The notes under the pieces are model-generated. The model ran no database searches. It saw nothing but the letters and a program-made list of their open reading frames with translations, and was not told the DNA's origin. Below are positions 10,221 to 24,179 of a stretch of DNA of 64,000 nucleotides, piece by piece. Position 1 is the stretch's first letter. Every line of letters starts with the position of its first letter. This DNA comes from Boswellia sacra (Eukaryota; Streptophyta; Magnoliopsida; Sapindales; Burseraceae). A program made the translations under genes and the position numbers. The stretch spans positions 22,254 through 86,253 of the forward strand of contig SNVD02013945.1 in assembly GCA_013180625.2 (NCBI GenBank). The letters run 5' to 3'.

Positions 10221-12455
10221 ATGGCTAGAGTTAAAGTCACTGTGAAAGTGCTACAAAGGGAGTCGAGTCATCAAACCCAGTCTTCAAGGGATAAGGATCC
10301 TGTGACCAACCGTAATGAAGTAATGAGTTTTATCAAAACTTCTTCGATCAGGATCGTGAGCTAGGACAGAATTCTGTTAACCACAAGGTGGTAGATACTG
10401 AAGGGGATAGCGACTGGTCATCCTCTGCTACCTCAGATAGTGAACCGGAGGTTGAGAAGTGGTGGGAGGCCGACCATATTGATAATCAACTCCCGGGCGA
10501 TCGATTAAAAATATATAGAGCCTATTTCCTTATCCCGGCTTCAGTCATCCTATTTCTTCCAAGAAAAGGTGATCGATAGAGCAGGCCACCGCGAGGTGTC
10601 ATTGGTTTAAGCCTAGAGTTATTGAGAGCTGGTCTCCGGGTGCCTTTTGATAATTATGTTCGTCGGATGCTCGATGCTATGGGCATTGCCCCTACCCAAC
10701 TGTCGGCCAATGGATGGAGACTTCTAATAGCTTTCCAAAGTTTATTCAGAAGCGCAGGCCTTGGTGATCCTACCACCAACCATGTCAAGCACATTTTTGC
10801 CATTCACCCACCGAATGGTGAGAAAACGGGTTACTATTATATATCCCAACGAGGGAAGACGGATGACCCCAACCGCCTTTTTGGCATCCCTTCCCATGTG
10901 AAAGAATGGAAGTATAAACAATTCTGGTGTGGTGGCGGTTGGAAGTATCAAGAAGGTGCTCGTCCAAAGGGGGAGAAGTTGAGGATCAGGAGGCGTTTTG
11001 GTTTTTATGGTACCCTATTATAATGACACCCTATCCATCTTTGTTATGAAAACTCTTGATCAACTGACATTCTTTTCTATTTTTATTGCAGCTCCTTGGA
11101 CCAAACGTCCATTGTTATCTCAGAAAGAAAGAGACGACTTGCAAGTGGTACTCAAGCTACCCGTGGACTCGAAGAACGTGAATAGCCTCACTGATCGAGA
11201 GCAATTGGTCCGTCTTGGCTTATCACCTCCAATTCCTCCGGAAGGTAAGCTTGATCATTACTTTCTGATCTTACTTCATCAAGCATGTGCTTGTTGTCTT
11301 ACCAGTTTTATTTTCGTGCAGGACTATTTCCTTTACATCCTACCAAGAAGTAATTTGCTCAACTTGAAGCCAAGATGCCGCTTAAGCCCTTCACTCATGA
11401 CAGGCCTGGTTCTTCCCAGAAGAAACGTAGCGGAAGTCCTCCAACTCTTGGACCTTCAAAGAGGAGAGCCAGTGGTCACAAGGAGATTCCCGTACGGAAG
11501 CCGGTTCCTGATAGGTCAACTTTCATTCAGCCTGCGGATGAAGTGGTAGCCTCGAAGCCTACTGGGAGCAAGTTACCTTTAGCCTCTCAACTACCTAAGC
11601 GTTTTACCTTTGACAGTACGGGCTTTCAGAGTGGCTCGACATGTGGAGACTGCCTTCGTGAATTGTCTCAAAGTGCTACACGTCTCATGCCTACCAATGT
11701 CTTTCCAGAGAATGTGAAACTCACATACTTCGATGCGATCGCTGTCGGGATAGGCATCATACTTCAGGTTGGGTTTTACTAAGACCCTTTCTTTTTTTCT
11801 TTTATACTTTTGAAAGTCATGCCTTATCTCTTTTCCTCTCTTTGCCTTTCTTTCTGTAGGCGACAGGACCCTTAGCTCAAGGAGAGTCTACCAACAGCAA
11901 CCTCCTCAAGGAAGTTAACCATCTCACTTCTGAGGTTGACGACTGGAAGACGAAACATCTAGTCTGCCTCTACAACTTAACCGAAACGAAAAGAAAGATG
12001 GCAGAGATGAAGGAACAGATAGGCAAAATGAAAGCAGACTTGTCCGAAGCCAAGAAGGAGGCAGCTATACAACATAAGAGGGCCAATGATTTTGGCCAAG
12101 AGCTTCGAGAGAGGGCTGTTGCTGAGCAAAGTAGGACAAAGCAGTTGCTTGCTTTCGTAGGGGTCGTGTCTACCAGCAAGCTATGGAATGCTCCTATATT
12201 GATGGAGTCAATGGGGTGCATAGATGGTTCCATGACCGCTACCCAGAGATTGATCAGTCACCCATAGCTGAAGAGTTAAACTTGGTGGCAGAGTCTATCC
12301 CGACAGCGAACTCTGATCCTGAGCAATTCCACCGCCTCATCCTTAAAGATGAGGATTATGAGTCGACATTGGACACAGCAGCCTGGGAGGCCAAGCAAGG
12401 CGACTCTACCTCATCGTCTTCAGATGAAGAAGGAGATGATGAGGCCACTTCTTAG
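10221..12455 (+). pseudogene. Antisense accessory ORF of the Tat element (putative gypsy-type transposon / transposase_28-like protein), broken
   Basis: It reads opposite to gag-pol, between pol and the 3' LTR. The ATG at 10221 (MARVKVTVKV) follows a good splice acceptor (TGACTGTGCAG). A 7-bp tandem duplication near 10314-10327 shifts the frame to NFFDQDRELGQNS and VDTEGDSDWSSSATSDSEPE. A TAG at 10580 interrupts the recognisable core SRPPRGVIGLSLELLRAGLR, then NYVRRMLDAMGIAPTQLS. This resembles the plant gypsy-type transposon domain.

Splice signals follow. One intron begins near 11010 and ends TTGCAG at 11091. Another runs from GTAAGC at about 11246 to GTGCAG at 11321. A third runs from about 11766 to CTGTAG at 11860. 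The C-terminal part is a predicted coiled coil (KRKMAEMKEQIGKMKADLSE), with a frameshift near 12190, and an acidic Ser/Glu tail ending at 12455. Its function is not established. Confidence 0.75.
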
Positions 12456-12779
12456 AGTTAGTTGGAATTGATTTTTTATTGTCTTTGCTTTCAGTTCAAT
12501 GTTATAGGTGAGAATTTGTCCTTACTTGGACTATATGTATGGCACTCCTTAACCAATTTTGAAGTAATAAGAACTCCAAGAATTTTCTTTTTCTGGTGTT
12601 GTATTCTTTTACTCTTTCCATCTTATCGCAATTTGATCATACATGTGTTTTAAGGATTGATAATCACAAAAATTCTGAATAAACTGAACACTTTATTGAT
12701 AATCTCTTTATTGGTCTCCCTATGGGAGTTGTTACACATGCATAAGCTCCTGGAAGGAGTTACTGCACATATAGAGAGA

Positions 12780-15700
12780 TTACGGGTAGTACTTCTTCAA
12801 GTGCTCAATATTCCATGGATGACGGAGCGACCTCCCGTCCATGGTGACCAGTCTGTAGGTGCCTGGTCGGATGACTGCCTTGACTTGATATGGACCCTCC
12901 CAGTTGGGTCCCAATGCTCCATCAGTGGGATCTCGGGTACTTTGTAGTATTTGTCTCAAAACTAAGTCTCCCTCTTGGAAAGATCGGCGCTTGACCTTAG
13001 AGCTGAAATATCGAGCAACCCTCTCTTGGTAAGCAGCAACCTTGACACTAGTGAGATCCCTTTCCTCCTTAAGAAGATCTAGGTTGAGTTGAAGGCTTCT
13101 ATGATTAAGTTCTTCGTCATATCCCTCAGTACGAGGTGACGGAAGGCCAATTTCGACAGGTATGACTGCTTCCGAGCCAAACGCCAAGGAGTATGGGGTT
13201 GCTCCTGTTGCTGTATGGACAGTGGTTCGGTATGCCCAAAGCACTTGTGGAAGCTCTTCTGGCCATGCACCTTTCCTAGCATCTAATTTGGTCTTAAGGA
13301 GGTGTTTAATGGTTTTGTTAACAGCCTCCACCTGACCGTTTGCTTGAGGATGAGCTGGAGATGAAAAGCACAAAGAGATGTTCAGCTCCTTACAGAAGTT
13401 CCTGAAGTTGGAGTTGTCGAATTGCTTGCCATTGTCCGTAATAATGGTATGAGGGATACCAAACCTATAGACAATTGACTTCTTTACGAAGTCCGTGGTC
13501 TTCCTTTCAGTAATCGATGCGAGGGGTTCAGCCTATGCCCACTTAGTGAAGTAATCAATTGCCACAACAGCATATTTAACTTGACCTTTACCCATTGGAA
13601 GAGGTCCAATAATGTCTAGTCCCCATTGGGCAAACGGCCATGGGGCTGTCATTGGAGTCATGTTCTCAGGAGCTTTCCTTGGAATGTTGGCAAACTTTTG
13701 ACACTTGTGGCACCTAGTCGAAAATGTTTTAGCATCATTTTTCATGGTTGGCCAATAGTATCCTTGCCTGATACACTTATGAGCTAGAGATCGACCACCA
13801 GAATGGTTGCCACATATCCTTTCGTGGATTTCTCTGAGAACATAATCAGCTTCTTCTGGGCGAAGACATTTTAGAAGAGGAAGGCTGAACCCTCTTTTGT
13901 AAAGAACACCATTGACCATAGTGTACCTTGATGCTCTCCCCCTTACCTTGATCGCTTCATTTCGATTAGCTGGAAGTTCCCCCGTCTCTAAGAACTTTAT
14001 GATAGGGTCCATCCAGCAAGGGCTACTGTTTATGGTCATTGTTTTCTCTGGCGGAAGCTCATGTTATGATATACTTGGGGATTCTAGAACGACTATGTGA
14101 GAGGCGGTCGGTAGAAAAGGGTCTATTTCTGAAGCAATTCTGGCTAAACTATCAGCCTTTGAATTCTCTACCCTCGGGACTCTTACGATGTCGAAACCTT
14201 TAAAACCGCGTAGAAGGGAGTTAACTCTACCCAAGTAAGCCATCATGGTAGAGCCTTTTGCCTGATAGTCTTTGCGAATTTGGTTAACCACAAGTTGGGA
14301 ATCGCTATGGATGACGATTTCTTCTACCCCCAAGGCAACTGCCAACCTAAGTCCTCCAAGGAGAGCTTCATACTCTGCGACATTATTGGTGGCTTTAAAA
14401 TTGAAACGTAGAGCCACAGCCACCTCTACTCCATCTGGGGTTGACAGAATCAAGCCAGCTCCACTACCAATCTTGTTAGATAACCCATCTATGAACAAGG
14501 TCCATGCCTTCTGTGGATCAATTCCCATGGACATTGGTAGATCATGTGACCCTATACTGGTTTCTTCATCCTCCTTATCTACACTACTTGAAAATTCGGC
14601 AATGAAGTCTGCGATTGCTTGCCCTTTGATTGACGGCCTTGCAATATAGTGTATGTCAAACTCTCCCAACTCAATGGACCACTTGACAAGTCTTCCAGAA
14701 AGCTCTAGACGATAGAGTATCTGTCGTAAAGGGTGATCAGTTGGGATCATAATAGTATGTGCTTGAAAATATGGGCGAAGCTTTCGTGCCGCAACAACTA
14801 AGGCGAGAGCCAGCTTCTCCATAGGAGGATATCTACCTTCGACATCTGTCAAAGCCTTACTCACATAATAGACTGGCCTCTGAATTCCCTGATCTTCACG
14901 GACAAGAGCTGCACTCACAGCGTATACGGAGACTGCTAGATACAGAAAGAGTGGTTCCCCCAAAACTGGTTTGGAGAGGAGAGGAGGAGAACCTAAGTAC
15001 TTCTTCAGCTGTAGGAAAGCATTCTCACACTCATTTGTCCACTCAAACCGCTTGCACTTCCTTAACGCTTTGAAGAAAGGGTGACATTTGTCAGTCGCTC
15101 TAGAAATAAAGCGATTCAGGACGGCCACTCGTCCAGTGAGGACTTGTATATCCTTTGGAGTTTTGGGGGACTCCAACCGCATAAGTGCTTGGATTTTTTC
15201 ATGATTGGCCTCTATCCCCCTTTGGGTGACAATGAACCCTAAGAACTTCCCAGAGGATACCCTAAAAGCACATTTGGTGGGATTCAGCTTCATATCATGC
15301 TTCCGGAGGATGTCAAAAGTTGTTCAGAGGTCATCTACATGGGATCTAGCGTCCATGCTCTTGGTGAGCATATCATCCACATAAACTTCCATTGTCTTTC
15401 CTAGGAGAGGAGCAAACATGGAGTTTACCAACCGTTGATAAGTTGCTTCAGCATTTTTCAACCCGAAAGGCATCATCCGATAACAGTACAACCCTCTATC
15501 AGTGACGAAGGCTGTTTTTTCTTCATCCTTTGAATACATGGGAATCTGGTTATAACCAGAATAAGCATCCATGAAGCTTAGCAGTTGGTGGCCAGCTGTG
15601 GCATCAACTAATTGATCTATCCTAGGCAGTGAAAAATTGTCTTTTGGACAATGCTTGTTCAAATCTTTGAAGTCGATGCAGACACGTCATTTCCCATTGG

Positions 15701-18623
15701 CTTTTTTCACCAATACAACATTAGAGAGCCATTCGGGGTAGTTTACCTCCCGAATGATTCCACTTGTCAAGAGTTTGCTCACTTCTATGGCAATCGCCTC
15801 TGACCGTTCTGGGGCTTGGTGCCTCCTCTTTTGTTGGACGGGTTGAGCTCCAGGGTTGACATTAAGGCGGTGGACAGCTATATTCGGGTCTATACCGGGC
15901 ATGTCTTCGTGAGACTGTGCAAAAACGTCGCTGTACTCTGGGAGAAAACCAATCAACCTATCCTTGATTGGTAGAGGAAGATTTTCACCCACCTTCACTG
16001 TCTTCTCCGGATCATTCAAGCAAATAGGGACGTCATCCATCCCTTCTATTGGAGCTACAACCTCCCCTTTCTCTCGGTCTCGTGGATCCAAACTTTCCAT
16101 CCCCTCGGAAGGCTCTCCACGAATCATCCATAGCTTATGTGCCTTCTCTTTGAAAGCCATGTTGTAGCATTCTCGAGAAGTTCGTTGTTCACCTCTTACT
16201 TCTCCTATCCCTGAAGGTATTGAAAATTTCAGGACATGATGACAGACACCCATCACTGAATTGAAGTCGTAAAGTGACGACCGACCAAGGATGGCGTTAT
16301 AAACTCCCGGATGATCTACCACGAGAAAATTCGCCATCCTGGTTGTCTGTAGGAAGCCTTCTCCCAAGGTCACAGATAACGAAATTACTCCTTCAGGAAT
16401 AACCTTTCCTCCAGCGAATCCCATCAGAGAAGTTTGGATACCTCTCATATCTCTACGGTTGAGACCCAATCGATCAAATGCATCCAATGATATTATGTCA
16501 GCCGAGCTCCCGTTGTCGATCAACACTCTTCGTAGCCTTTTATTGGCTACTATTACTGTGAGGACCAAGGCATCACAATGTGGATGATGGATTCCCTGTG
16601 CATCTTGCGATAAAAAGGAGATAACATCATGATCTCCTGCATTGGTGGAAGAGGCTGTCAAGTTGACTTCGTGGCGAGGGAGGTCATATCTTGCTTGCCT
16701 AGCTAGATGCCTTCGGGCTTGGGAACTCGAACCAGCCACTACTCCCCCAAAAATTGTGGCTACTTCTTCTAATGGTTCCTTCCCTTTATCACTCTTGTTG
16801 GATGGTTCAGGGGGCCGATAAATGTATTCTTGTAGTTGGCCATCCTTGATAAGACCCTCGATTTGTCTCCTCAGTTCGAAGCAATCCGCAGTATTATGAC
16901 CATGAGCCTGGTGGATATGACAAAACTTTCTCTTGTCTCTTGTTTTTGGATTCGACCGTAAGGGGGCAGGTTCTTTCAGTAGACCTTTATCTTTGATTTC
17001 CTTCAAGATATCCTGCTGTGGCATATCAAGTAACGTGAACGTACGGTGTTCCTCCTGAGGTCGATCATGATGCTCTTGGCGGGGTCGGGTGGATGACCCT
17101 TGCAACAGGAAGTGATCGTTTCTGACTATATCTCACGTAGAGCGTCGATCTGGAACTGATCTTCGATTTCTATCATGAGATTCTCCTCTATGAATATCAT
17201 ACGGTCGTCTATCTGTATGTGAGGAATTAGGTACCACCAGAGTCTGCCCAGGGTAATTTGCCTGAAAAATTTCCTCTACATCAGCATGGCTAGAGACCCT
17301 TGCTAATGCTTCTTGGTACGTACGTGGGAGGTTAACGGAGAATTTCCATGCTAGAGGGAGCTCCCCTCTGATTCCTTGAACCAAGCCTTGCATAGCGTAA
17401 CCATCATGGAATAGATCCACTCAGGCAACCTCCCGCTAATATCTGTCTAAAAATGTACGGAGGGATTCATTACGACCCTGCTTGATTGAAAGAAGGCTCT
17501 GTGCTGGTCGACTTCTTGTTTTCATATTGCTAAAATGCGTGAGGAAACTACGGGCAAGCTCATCAAAGCTAGAGATGGATACAGCTGGTAGCCTTCTATA
17601 CCATTGCTTAGCTGATCCTCCAAGGGTAAGAGAAAAAGTTCTGCACATGATACCCCCTGAGACCCCTTGTATCTCCATATAAAAAATAAAAGAGTCTAAA
17701 TGCTCTCGGGGGTCCGTTGTCCTTTGGTAAAGCTCAAGTTGCGGCATCCGGAATCCGTATGGGTATCTTTCCCTTAGAATATCTTCAGCAAAGGGTGATT
17801 CCCATTGTGGACGACCATGCTCTTCCCCTCCTGAACGCTTAATCAACCTCTCCAGTTTATGGATTTTTTCATCCATTTCTCGCTTGAACTCCGCATAATG
17901 ATTATCAGACGTTTTCTCCTCTGAGACATCCATTGGGACGACATCTGGGCGATGATTCTTGAATCTAGGTGGTGAGCTGGGGCGATTTCTTTTTGACTGA
18001 TAATTACGCCCTGGAGCGTAAGGACCATGATAAGAATAGGCGGGCTGATCAACATTACTTCCCCTTGGTATCTGCTCAACGCTTGCATGGCGCTTCTTGT
18101 TCAGAGAGTGTCGAAGGTCTACTGCTGCTAACTATTGTTCAGATATGATATGCGAGGGGGAGGGAATCTATGGACGACCATCCCCTCCTTGAACGATAGG
18201 ATGGGGAAGATTCAGTTGAATGACCTGATGGTGAGGCAATCCAGTAGTCTGGGCGACTAGATTAGGACGCCTACCAACATCCGTCGAGACATTAGGCACT
18301 ACCATAGCACTCATTGGGTTATTCCCAACAGTGTTTGCAGCCTGTTGAGTACTTTGTCCAAATGCTTGGTTGAACATAGTCACCATACGATCCATTTGTT
18401 CGCTGAAATTTCGCATGGTATGTTCCATGGTAGTTAATCGATTCGTCTTGCCCTTCCTCGATCTTCTAAGTGGAAGTCGGGGTTGCCTGAGGTTAGGCCC
18501 CACCCCAGAGGATATCACTAAAGCTCTCCCTGTGTCAACTACCCTTCGGCGTCGGGGAGGCGCTTCAACTTCGATTTCTTCGTCAACCTCTAGGGAGGTT
18601 GAGTGTTGGGATTCGTGACTCAT
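12780..18623 (-). pseudogene. Tat gag-pol polyprotein, single frame with nine nonsense codons
   Basis: One minus-strand frame runs from ATG 18623 to the natural stop after ...EHLKKYYP at 12780. Order: gag; a knuckle-like C/H cluster (KFCHIHQAHGHNTADC); protease IDNGSSADII; reverse transcriptase with intact YVDDM (about 15369-15383); a degenerate RT-linked RNase H; a second archaeal-type RNase H with its acidic residues (FIDG, EYEALL, HSDSQLVV, KADSLA); and integrase with HHCC (CHKC), GLDIIG, ITDNG and GQVEAVNK.

Premature stops lie at 18168, 18132, 17436, 17421, 17133, 15687, 15324, 14064 and 13533 (lowest coordinate). I found no frameshift. Each stop is explained by CAG/CAA/CGA or TGG changing by one transition. 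Confidence 0.92.
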
Positions 18624-18678
18624 GATGTGTTTGAGTACGTTTGGATAGGAGCAACAACTAAAGAGGCTTAGATTATCG

Positions 18679-18696
18679 TCCCCACAGACGGCGCCA
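18679..18696 (-). other. Primer-binding site of the Tat element
   Basis: Two bases inside the 5' LTR the minus strand reads TGGCGCCGTCTGTGGGGA. The first nine bases and the final GGGGA match the complement of the plant tRNA-Asp 3' end (TGGCGCCGTTGCCGGGGA). The middle diverges. Confidence 0.75.
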
Positions 18697-18698
18697 AC

Positions 18699-19153
18699 TG
18701 TTGATGCACGATTTTCGGACGGCCGGGAAGCGGGTCGGAGCTCGAATCGTACGTCGGGTCCAATCTTGCGAGCAAAGAAAAATAGTCAGGGGTGCCGGCG
18801 AGAACCCTCCGACGCTCAAGTCAGTTTTCGACACTCCGGAATTCTCTAGGAGAATTTTCTAGAGAGAGAAGCTCTCAAAAGTAAAGGAAATTTAGAGAGA
18901 GAATGAGTTTAGAAAAGTGTGCATACCTTGAGCAATAATTCGGAGGGTTTATGTAGGAGTCAGGATGGGCCATTGTGGGACCCAGATAATGGGCCCCAAA
19001 TAATGGACTTCAGTAATGGGCTTACTGTATTAGAAATAATTGAGCCAGGATGGGTCATTGTGGGACCCAGACAACGGGCCCAAATAATGGGCTTCAGTAA
19101 TGGGCTTACTGTATTAGAAATAATTGAGGCCCAATATTGTTATGGCCATAACA
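18699..19153 (-). repeat. 5' LTR of the Tat element
   Basis: 455 bp, same ends as the 3' LTR (TGTTGATG to ATAACA), with two copies of the 84-bp U3 unit instead of three and a 12-bp deletion in the GCCGGCGGTGGTGCCGG segment. The TSD GTTTA follows at 19154-19158. Confidence 0.92.
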
Positions 19154-19158
19154 GTTTA

Positions 19159-20218
19159 CAAATGTGTTAGTCTAACAGAGTGACTTTTTTTTTTTTATCT
19201 GAATGAGTCTGAATTTGACTAAAATCTGAATAGGTCTGAGTAAAAATGTCTAAATGATATGGTTGTTTTTTTTATTTTTTAAGATTTGATAATAAATCTT
19301 ATTGATTGTTTTTAATCACTAAAAACATTTGAAAGCTATTAATTTGATATATATGCCCTTATTTGGTATTCTAAGTATTGTACATTGCATATGTTATATT
19401 AAACATTTGTAAATAATCAATATAATAAAATCAAAATTAAAATACTACAGTGCAAAAAAAATTAAATTGTTAATTAAGGTATCTCACATATAATATGAAA
19501 ATTATTTTAGTTAATATGCAATTAAAAGATAATAAATGAGTATTAAAAAATATAGGAAAAGATCGTTCAAAGATTTAACAAAATAGGAATTCAATAAAAT
19601 CTTTAAGGGTATTTTAGAACGTAAAAATATGCATTCCATTCAGATCTTTTTCCATTCAGATTTTTTCCTATTTAGAGAAAAGCTAAAAAATATAGCTTTT
19701 TCTATTAAGATATTTTTATGTGAGAAAAAGTTTTCAGTCCAAAAATAAATCAACGTAAAAAAGTTTGAGTACTAAGATTCAGTAAAATTCAGACTTCAGA
19801 TGGAAAAAACAATTAGCCTCTAGCGATAAAATCCTAGTAGAGATGTAACTTCTCTAATTCATTTTTGTTTTTTCTCTCTCCAGTGAATTTTCGCCAAGTA
19901 GGCATATCAGGTTATAGACATTTAGTTGTATTTGGGTTGTAAGTCTAATATCACAATTTTTAACTTTAAAATATAGGATGGATCTAGTCTTACTTGATCT
20001 GGTAGTTTTTAGACAGACATGGACTCTAAAATTCTTATTAATCAGCTCCTTCAACTAATTTGGATTGTGAATTTTGTTAATTGAGTGGTGCTGTTTGCCC
20101 CTGGAGAATCAAACTCAAGGAATAATATTTCTTATTATATTTCTTTTTAAACTTTTTAATAATTGTTATTCTCTTATCAAACCTTTTTAAGAAGAAAAAA
20201 AATATTAAGAAACTCTCA

Positions 20219-20259
<41 letters not shown>

Positions 20260-20836
20260 TCCTTCTATTCTAGATACTTAATTTTATTGTGTTATTTGCT
20301 TCTCTTCTATATCTTTTTTTTTTAAATCAAAATCAAATTTTATTTTTGTTGTAAAAATTTGATTTTTCATATTTAAATTTGATATTATTTTTTTTGCGTG
20401 TGAGAATTGTAAAAAATTCAAAACTTAACAATTATGATAGATGTTAATCAACTTTTCAATAATAAACTTATCGATAAATTTATTTGTCCAATGTTTTAAA
20501 ATTATATCAAAACTAAGGTTTAAATTAGAAATTATGGTTCATGCAAGTGTGTACAAAAGAAAAAAGCGTTTAAAAAAAAATGTAAGTTTATTAGTTTGTA
20601 TTAGTTTTCAGGCAATTTACTATAAGCATATATAATTTTGATATTTAAAATACCTTCAAAATTAGAGTATCTTTAGTTTGATTTTGGACCACACCTAACA
20701 TTACTCTTTATTTATTTATTACATGCCAAATAGGAAAACACAATCATTGACTATAAAACATAACAATCATAGGTTTTCCAGTACTTAATAACCTTAAAAA
20801 CAAGCCAATTCGAGAGAGATTTAAAAGTTTTACATT
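19159..20836. other. AT-rich intergenic DNA, possible MITE at 19170-19818
   Basis: No gene. The ends of 19170-19818 look weakly inverted (TTTTTATCTGAATGAGTCTG near the left against TTTTTTCCATCTGAAGTCTG read inward from the right), suggesting a small decayed terminal-inverted-repeat element, but no target duplication was resolved. A TA run lies at about 20226-20256. From about 20720 the sequence is the 3' flank of the GSTU gene and matches 45545-45645, the flank of the third GSTU copy. Confidence 0.45.
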
Positions 20837-22076
<1,240 letters not shown>

Positions 22077-22105
22077 TCAATTCCAGCTGTGTGGTTAATT
22101 TCTAA

Positions 22106-24107
22106 GGGCGTGTTTGGTATGGTAGTTTGGTTACTTGGGAATGGGAATGTAAAAGTGAACCCATGTTTGGTTTGACTAATAAGTTTTTTTATCCCTGGCA
22201 TGTTATTAACGTATGGGTTTCAAATGCCCGTTTTATGGGGTAATCTAAATCCCGTCAAACACGAGAGTTTAAGATTACTGGGAAAGTCTACTCCTCTGCA
22301 GAAACGTAAAATCCCTAATCGCTCCGTTCCTCTTCTTCTACAACAACACAAATCGAGCTCCATCTCTACAGGTTCGTCTTGTTTCAACTTCGATCTGCTT
22401 TATTTTTTACAAATGAAATAATTTGACAGATCCTTTTTCCTCTATCTCTACAGATATTGCTCAACCCCTCTCTCTCACACATTCATAACCAAGAGACGCA
22501 GAAGAAGCTTGAATAAACGTAAAATCCTTTGGGTACTACAGAGACCCACTCACTTGCTGAGTACGACCTTGTTCACCCCTATCAGATACAATTTTGAGCT
22601 TTAAAAATGTTTCTTTTCTCTATCATGTTCTGGGTTTGTTAAAATAGCCAAAAATGTCTCTCTCTTGATGTCTCAAATGGTAATTTTTTCCTCATCCACA
22701 GCCACTTCTCTCCTTCTCTCACAATCCCACCGCATGTTTTGCCACCACTCAGTACCATGACCAACAGCCCCTCAACACAGCAGCTCAATCTTCACCCTCT
22801 CTCTCTACTTCCTCTCATGAACTTCCTCCCAATTTCACTTCGTCCCAGCTGCCAATTTCTCTCTCTACAATTTGCGCTTCACTTGTTTAGTTCGGCCTCA
22901 CAGCAGCCCAATTTCACACCCACTTTACGGGTCTACGAAGAGCTTCTTGCCAAACTCGGACTTGAGAGTGTTTGTTTTGTGTGTTTTAGGTCGATGAAAC
23001 CAAAGAGTGGAGATTGTTTGTTTTGGAAACTTGTTTTACTCACGCTAGGAAGTGGCCGAGTGTCCTGTTTGGCCTTAGTTTGTAATTTGTCAAAATTATA
23101 AGCAATTTCTAGTGATGGGATGTTGGAATTGCTCAATTACTGAAAAGAATTAATAGCTGCCTTGTTATATGTAACAAAGATTTCGTAATTATTTCATCAG
23201 TACTGCTGTGAGGGAGTTGGCTGAAAATGTTTATATATACATGCAATTCAGTTCACTTGCAGTTTGTCTCAACTTGATTAATTAGGTTACCCACTTGTAA
23301 TATTAATCAACACTTATAAACACCTTGATCAATTTGTTTCTCGAATGATATGACAATCTATTTATCTCAAAGATGAATGCACTGAAATTTTAATTAATAA
23401 ACTAAATTTAATTTTAGCCTCTTGGAATGCTGAGGTATGGTAGAAATGACAAGTAATTGATTATGTTTTATGCATCATGGTAGATTTTTATATCTTTAAT
23501 TGTTCAGTAAACATTCTAGATGTTAAAAGTCTTTCTTAAAATATAATTAATTTAAAGCAATTAAATACCCCACATTAACAACTTAATCTACATTTACAAC
23601 TTTTATGGATGTAAATGTACAACAGAGTGTAAATACTAGTCTACATGTTAAATATATATATTTTTTAATTTAAAACTGATTTTTTTAAACACGTTTTTGT
23701 GTGACCTTTATAAAATTAATATAGCTTATAGAGATTTATTAAAAATATTTTATAATAAATTTAAAATTATTTTACAAAAATTAGTCATTTATATTTAATT
23801 TTAAAATATTCAAAATTATTATTCTCATAATTTTTTTATTTTTTTATTGCATACTAGAACATGAAAAAAAAACTTTTACATATTGCAAAAATTTTATTTC
23901 TACTCATTTTTTGATCAAGTCTATTACAATCCTGTGTGTAACCAAACACAGTAATCTGATTCCCATGGGAATCAGGAATAAGATTTCTATAGACAACTAA
24001 ACACAGTAATATTTCTTTCCCAGGAATCACATTCCCATATTTCATTTTCCCAGAAATGTGAAACCTATTCCCATGAAACTAAACACCCACCCGTACCAAA
24101 CGCCCCC
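22106..24107. mobile_element. PIF/Harbinger-like non-autonomous element, 2.0 kb
   Basis: The ends are GGGCGTGTTTGGTATGG and, read inward from the right, GGGGGCGTTTGGTACGGG, flanked by TAA at 22103-22105 and 24108-24110. That three-base TAA/TTA duplication and end type fit PIF/Harbinger. The subterminal parts match the element at 52118-53288 (GGGTTTCAAATGCCC on the left; CCCATGAAACTAAAC-like words on the right). No transposase is visible. The middle (about 22300-23110) is C/T-rich and unlike the AT-rich middle of its relative. Confidence 0.8.
22300..23110 (+). other. Gene-like sequence inside the Harbinger-like element, origin unknown
   Basis: This part has plant-leader character (long C/T-rich tracts, CTACAG acceptor-like words at 22371 and 22452). 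It has an open frame (22739-23101) and, in another frame, a protein-like run VDETKEWRLFVLETC followed by ARKWPSVLFGL near 22990-23075. I do not recognise the family. The likeliest reading is a captured and decayed piece of a host gene. The composition contrast with the flanks is visible directly; capture is inference. Confidence 0.4.
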
Positions 24108-24168
24108 TAAGCTTTAATTCGTATGTGGCTATGTTGAACAAGCGATGAGTGACATGTGCATATTAAGC

Positions 24169-24176
24169 TATTTATA
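24169..24176 (-). promoter_or_regulatory. Displaced TATA box of the GSTU gene
   Basis: The minus strand reads TATAAATA within GTGTTATAAATAGC. The sequence to its right matches the region upstream of GSTU copy 1 (TATGATGTCA and GTGCAAG at 24197-24225 against 6314-6345). Removing the 2,002-bp insertion and one TAA puts this TATA about 107 bp upstream of the ATG, a normal distance. Today it is about 2.1 kb away. Confidence 0.65.
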
Positions 24177-24179
24177 ACA

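Larger units (their letters stand above)
6525..19153 (-). mobile_element. Full-length Tat-lineage Ty3/gypsy LTR retrotransposon
   Basis: This 12.6-kb element reads on the minus strand and is bounded by LTRs at 18699-19153 (5') and 6525-7075 (3') with TSD GTTTA. In element order it has 5' LTR, PBS, one gag-pol frame (18623-12780), an antisense accessory ORF (10221-12455, plus strand), two minisatellites, a nested solo LTR, a polypurine tract and the 3' LTR.

The extra archaeal-type RNase H after the RT-linked RNase H, the long region between pol and the 3' LTR, and the antisense ORF are hallmarks of the Tat lineage. Nine premature stops inactivate gag-pol, so it cannot move on its own protein. 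It inserted between two tandem GSTU copies. Confidence 0.92.
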
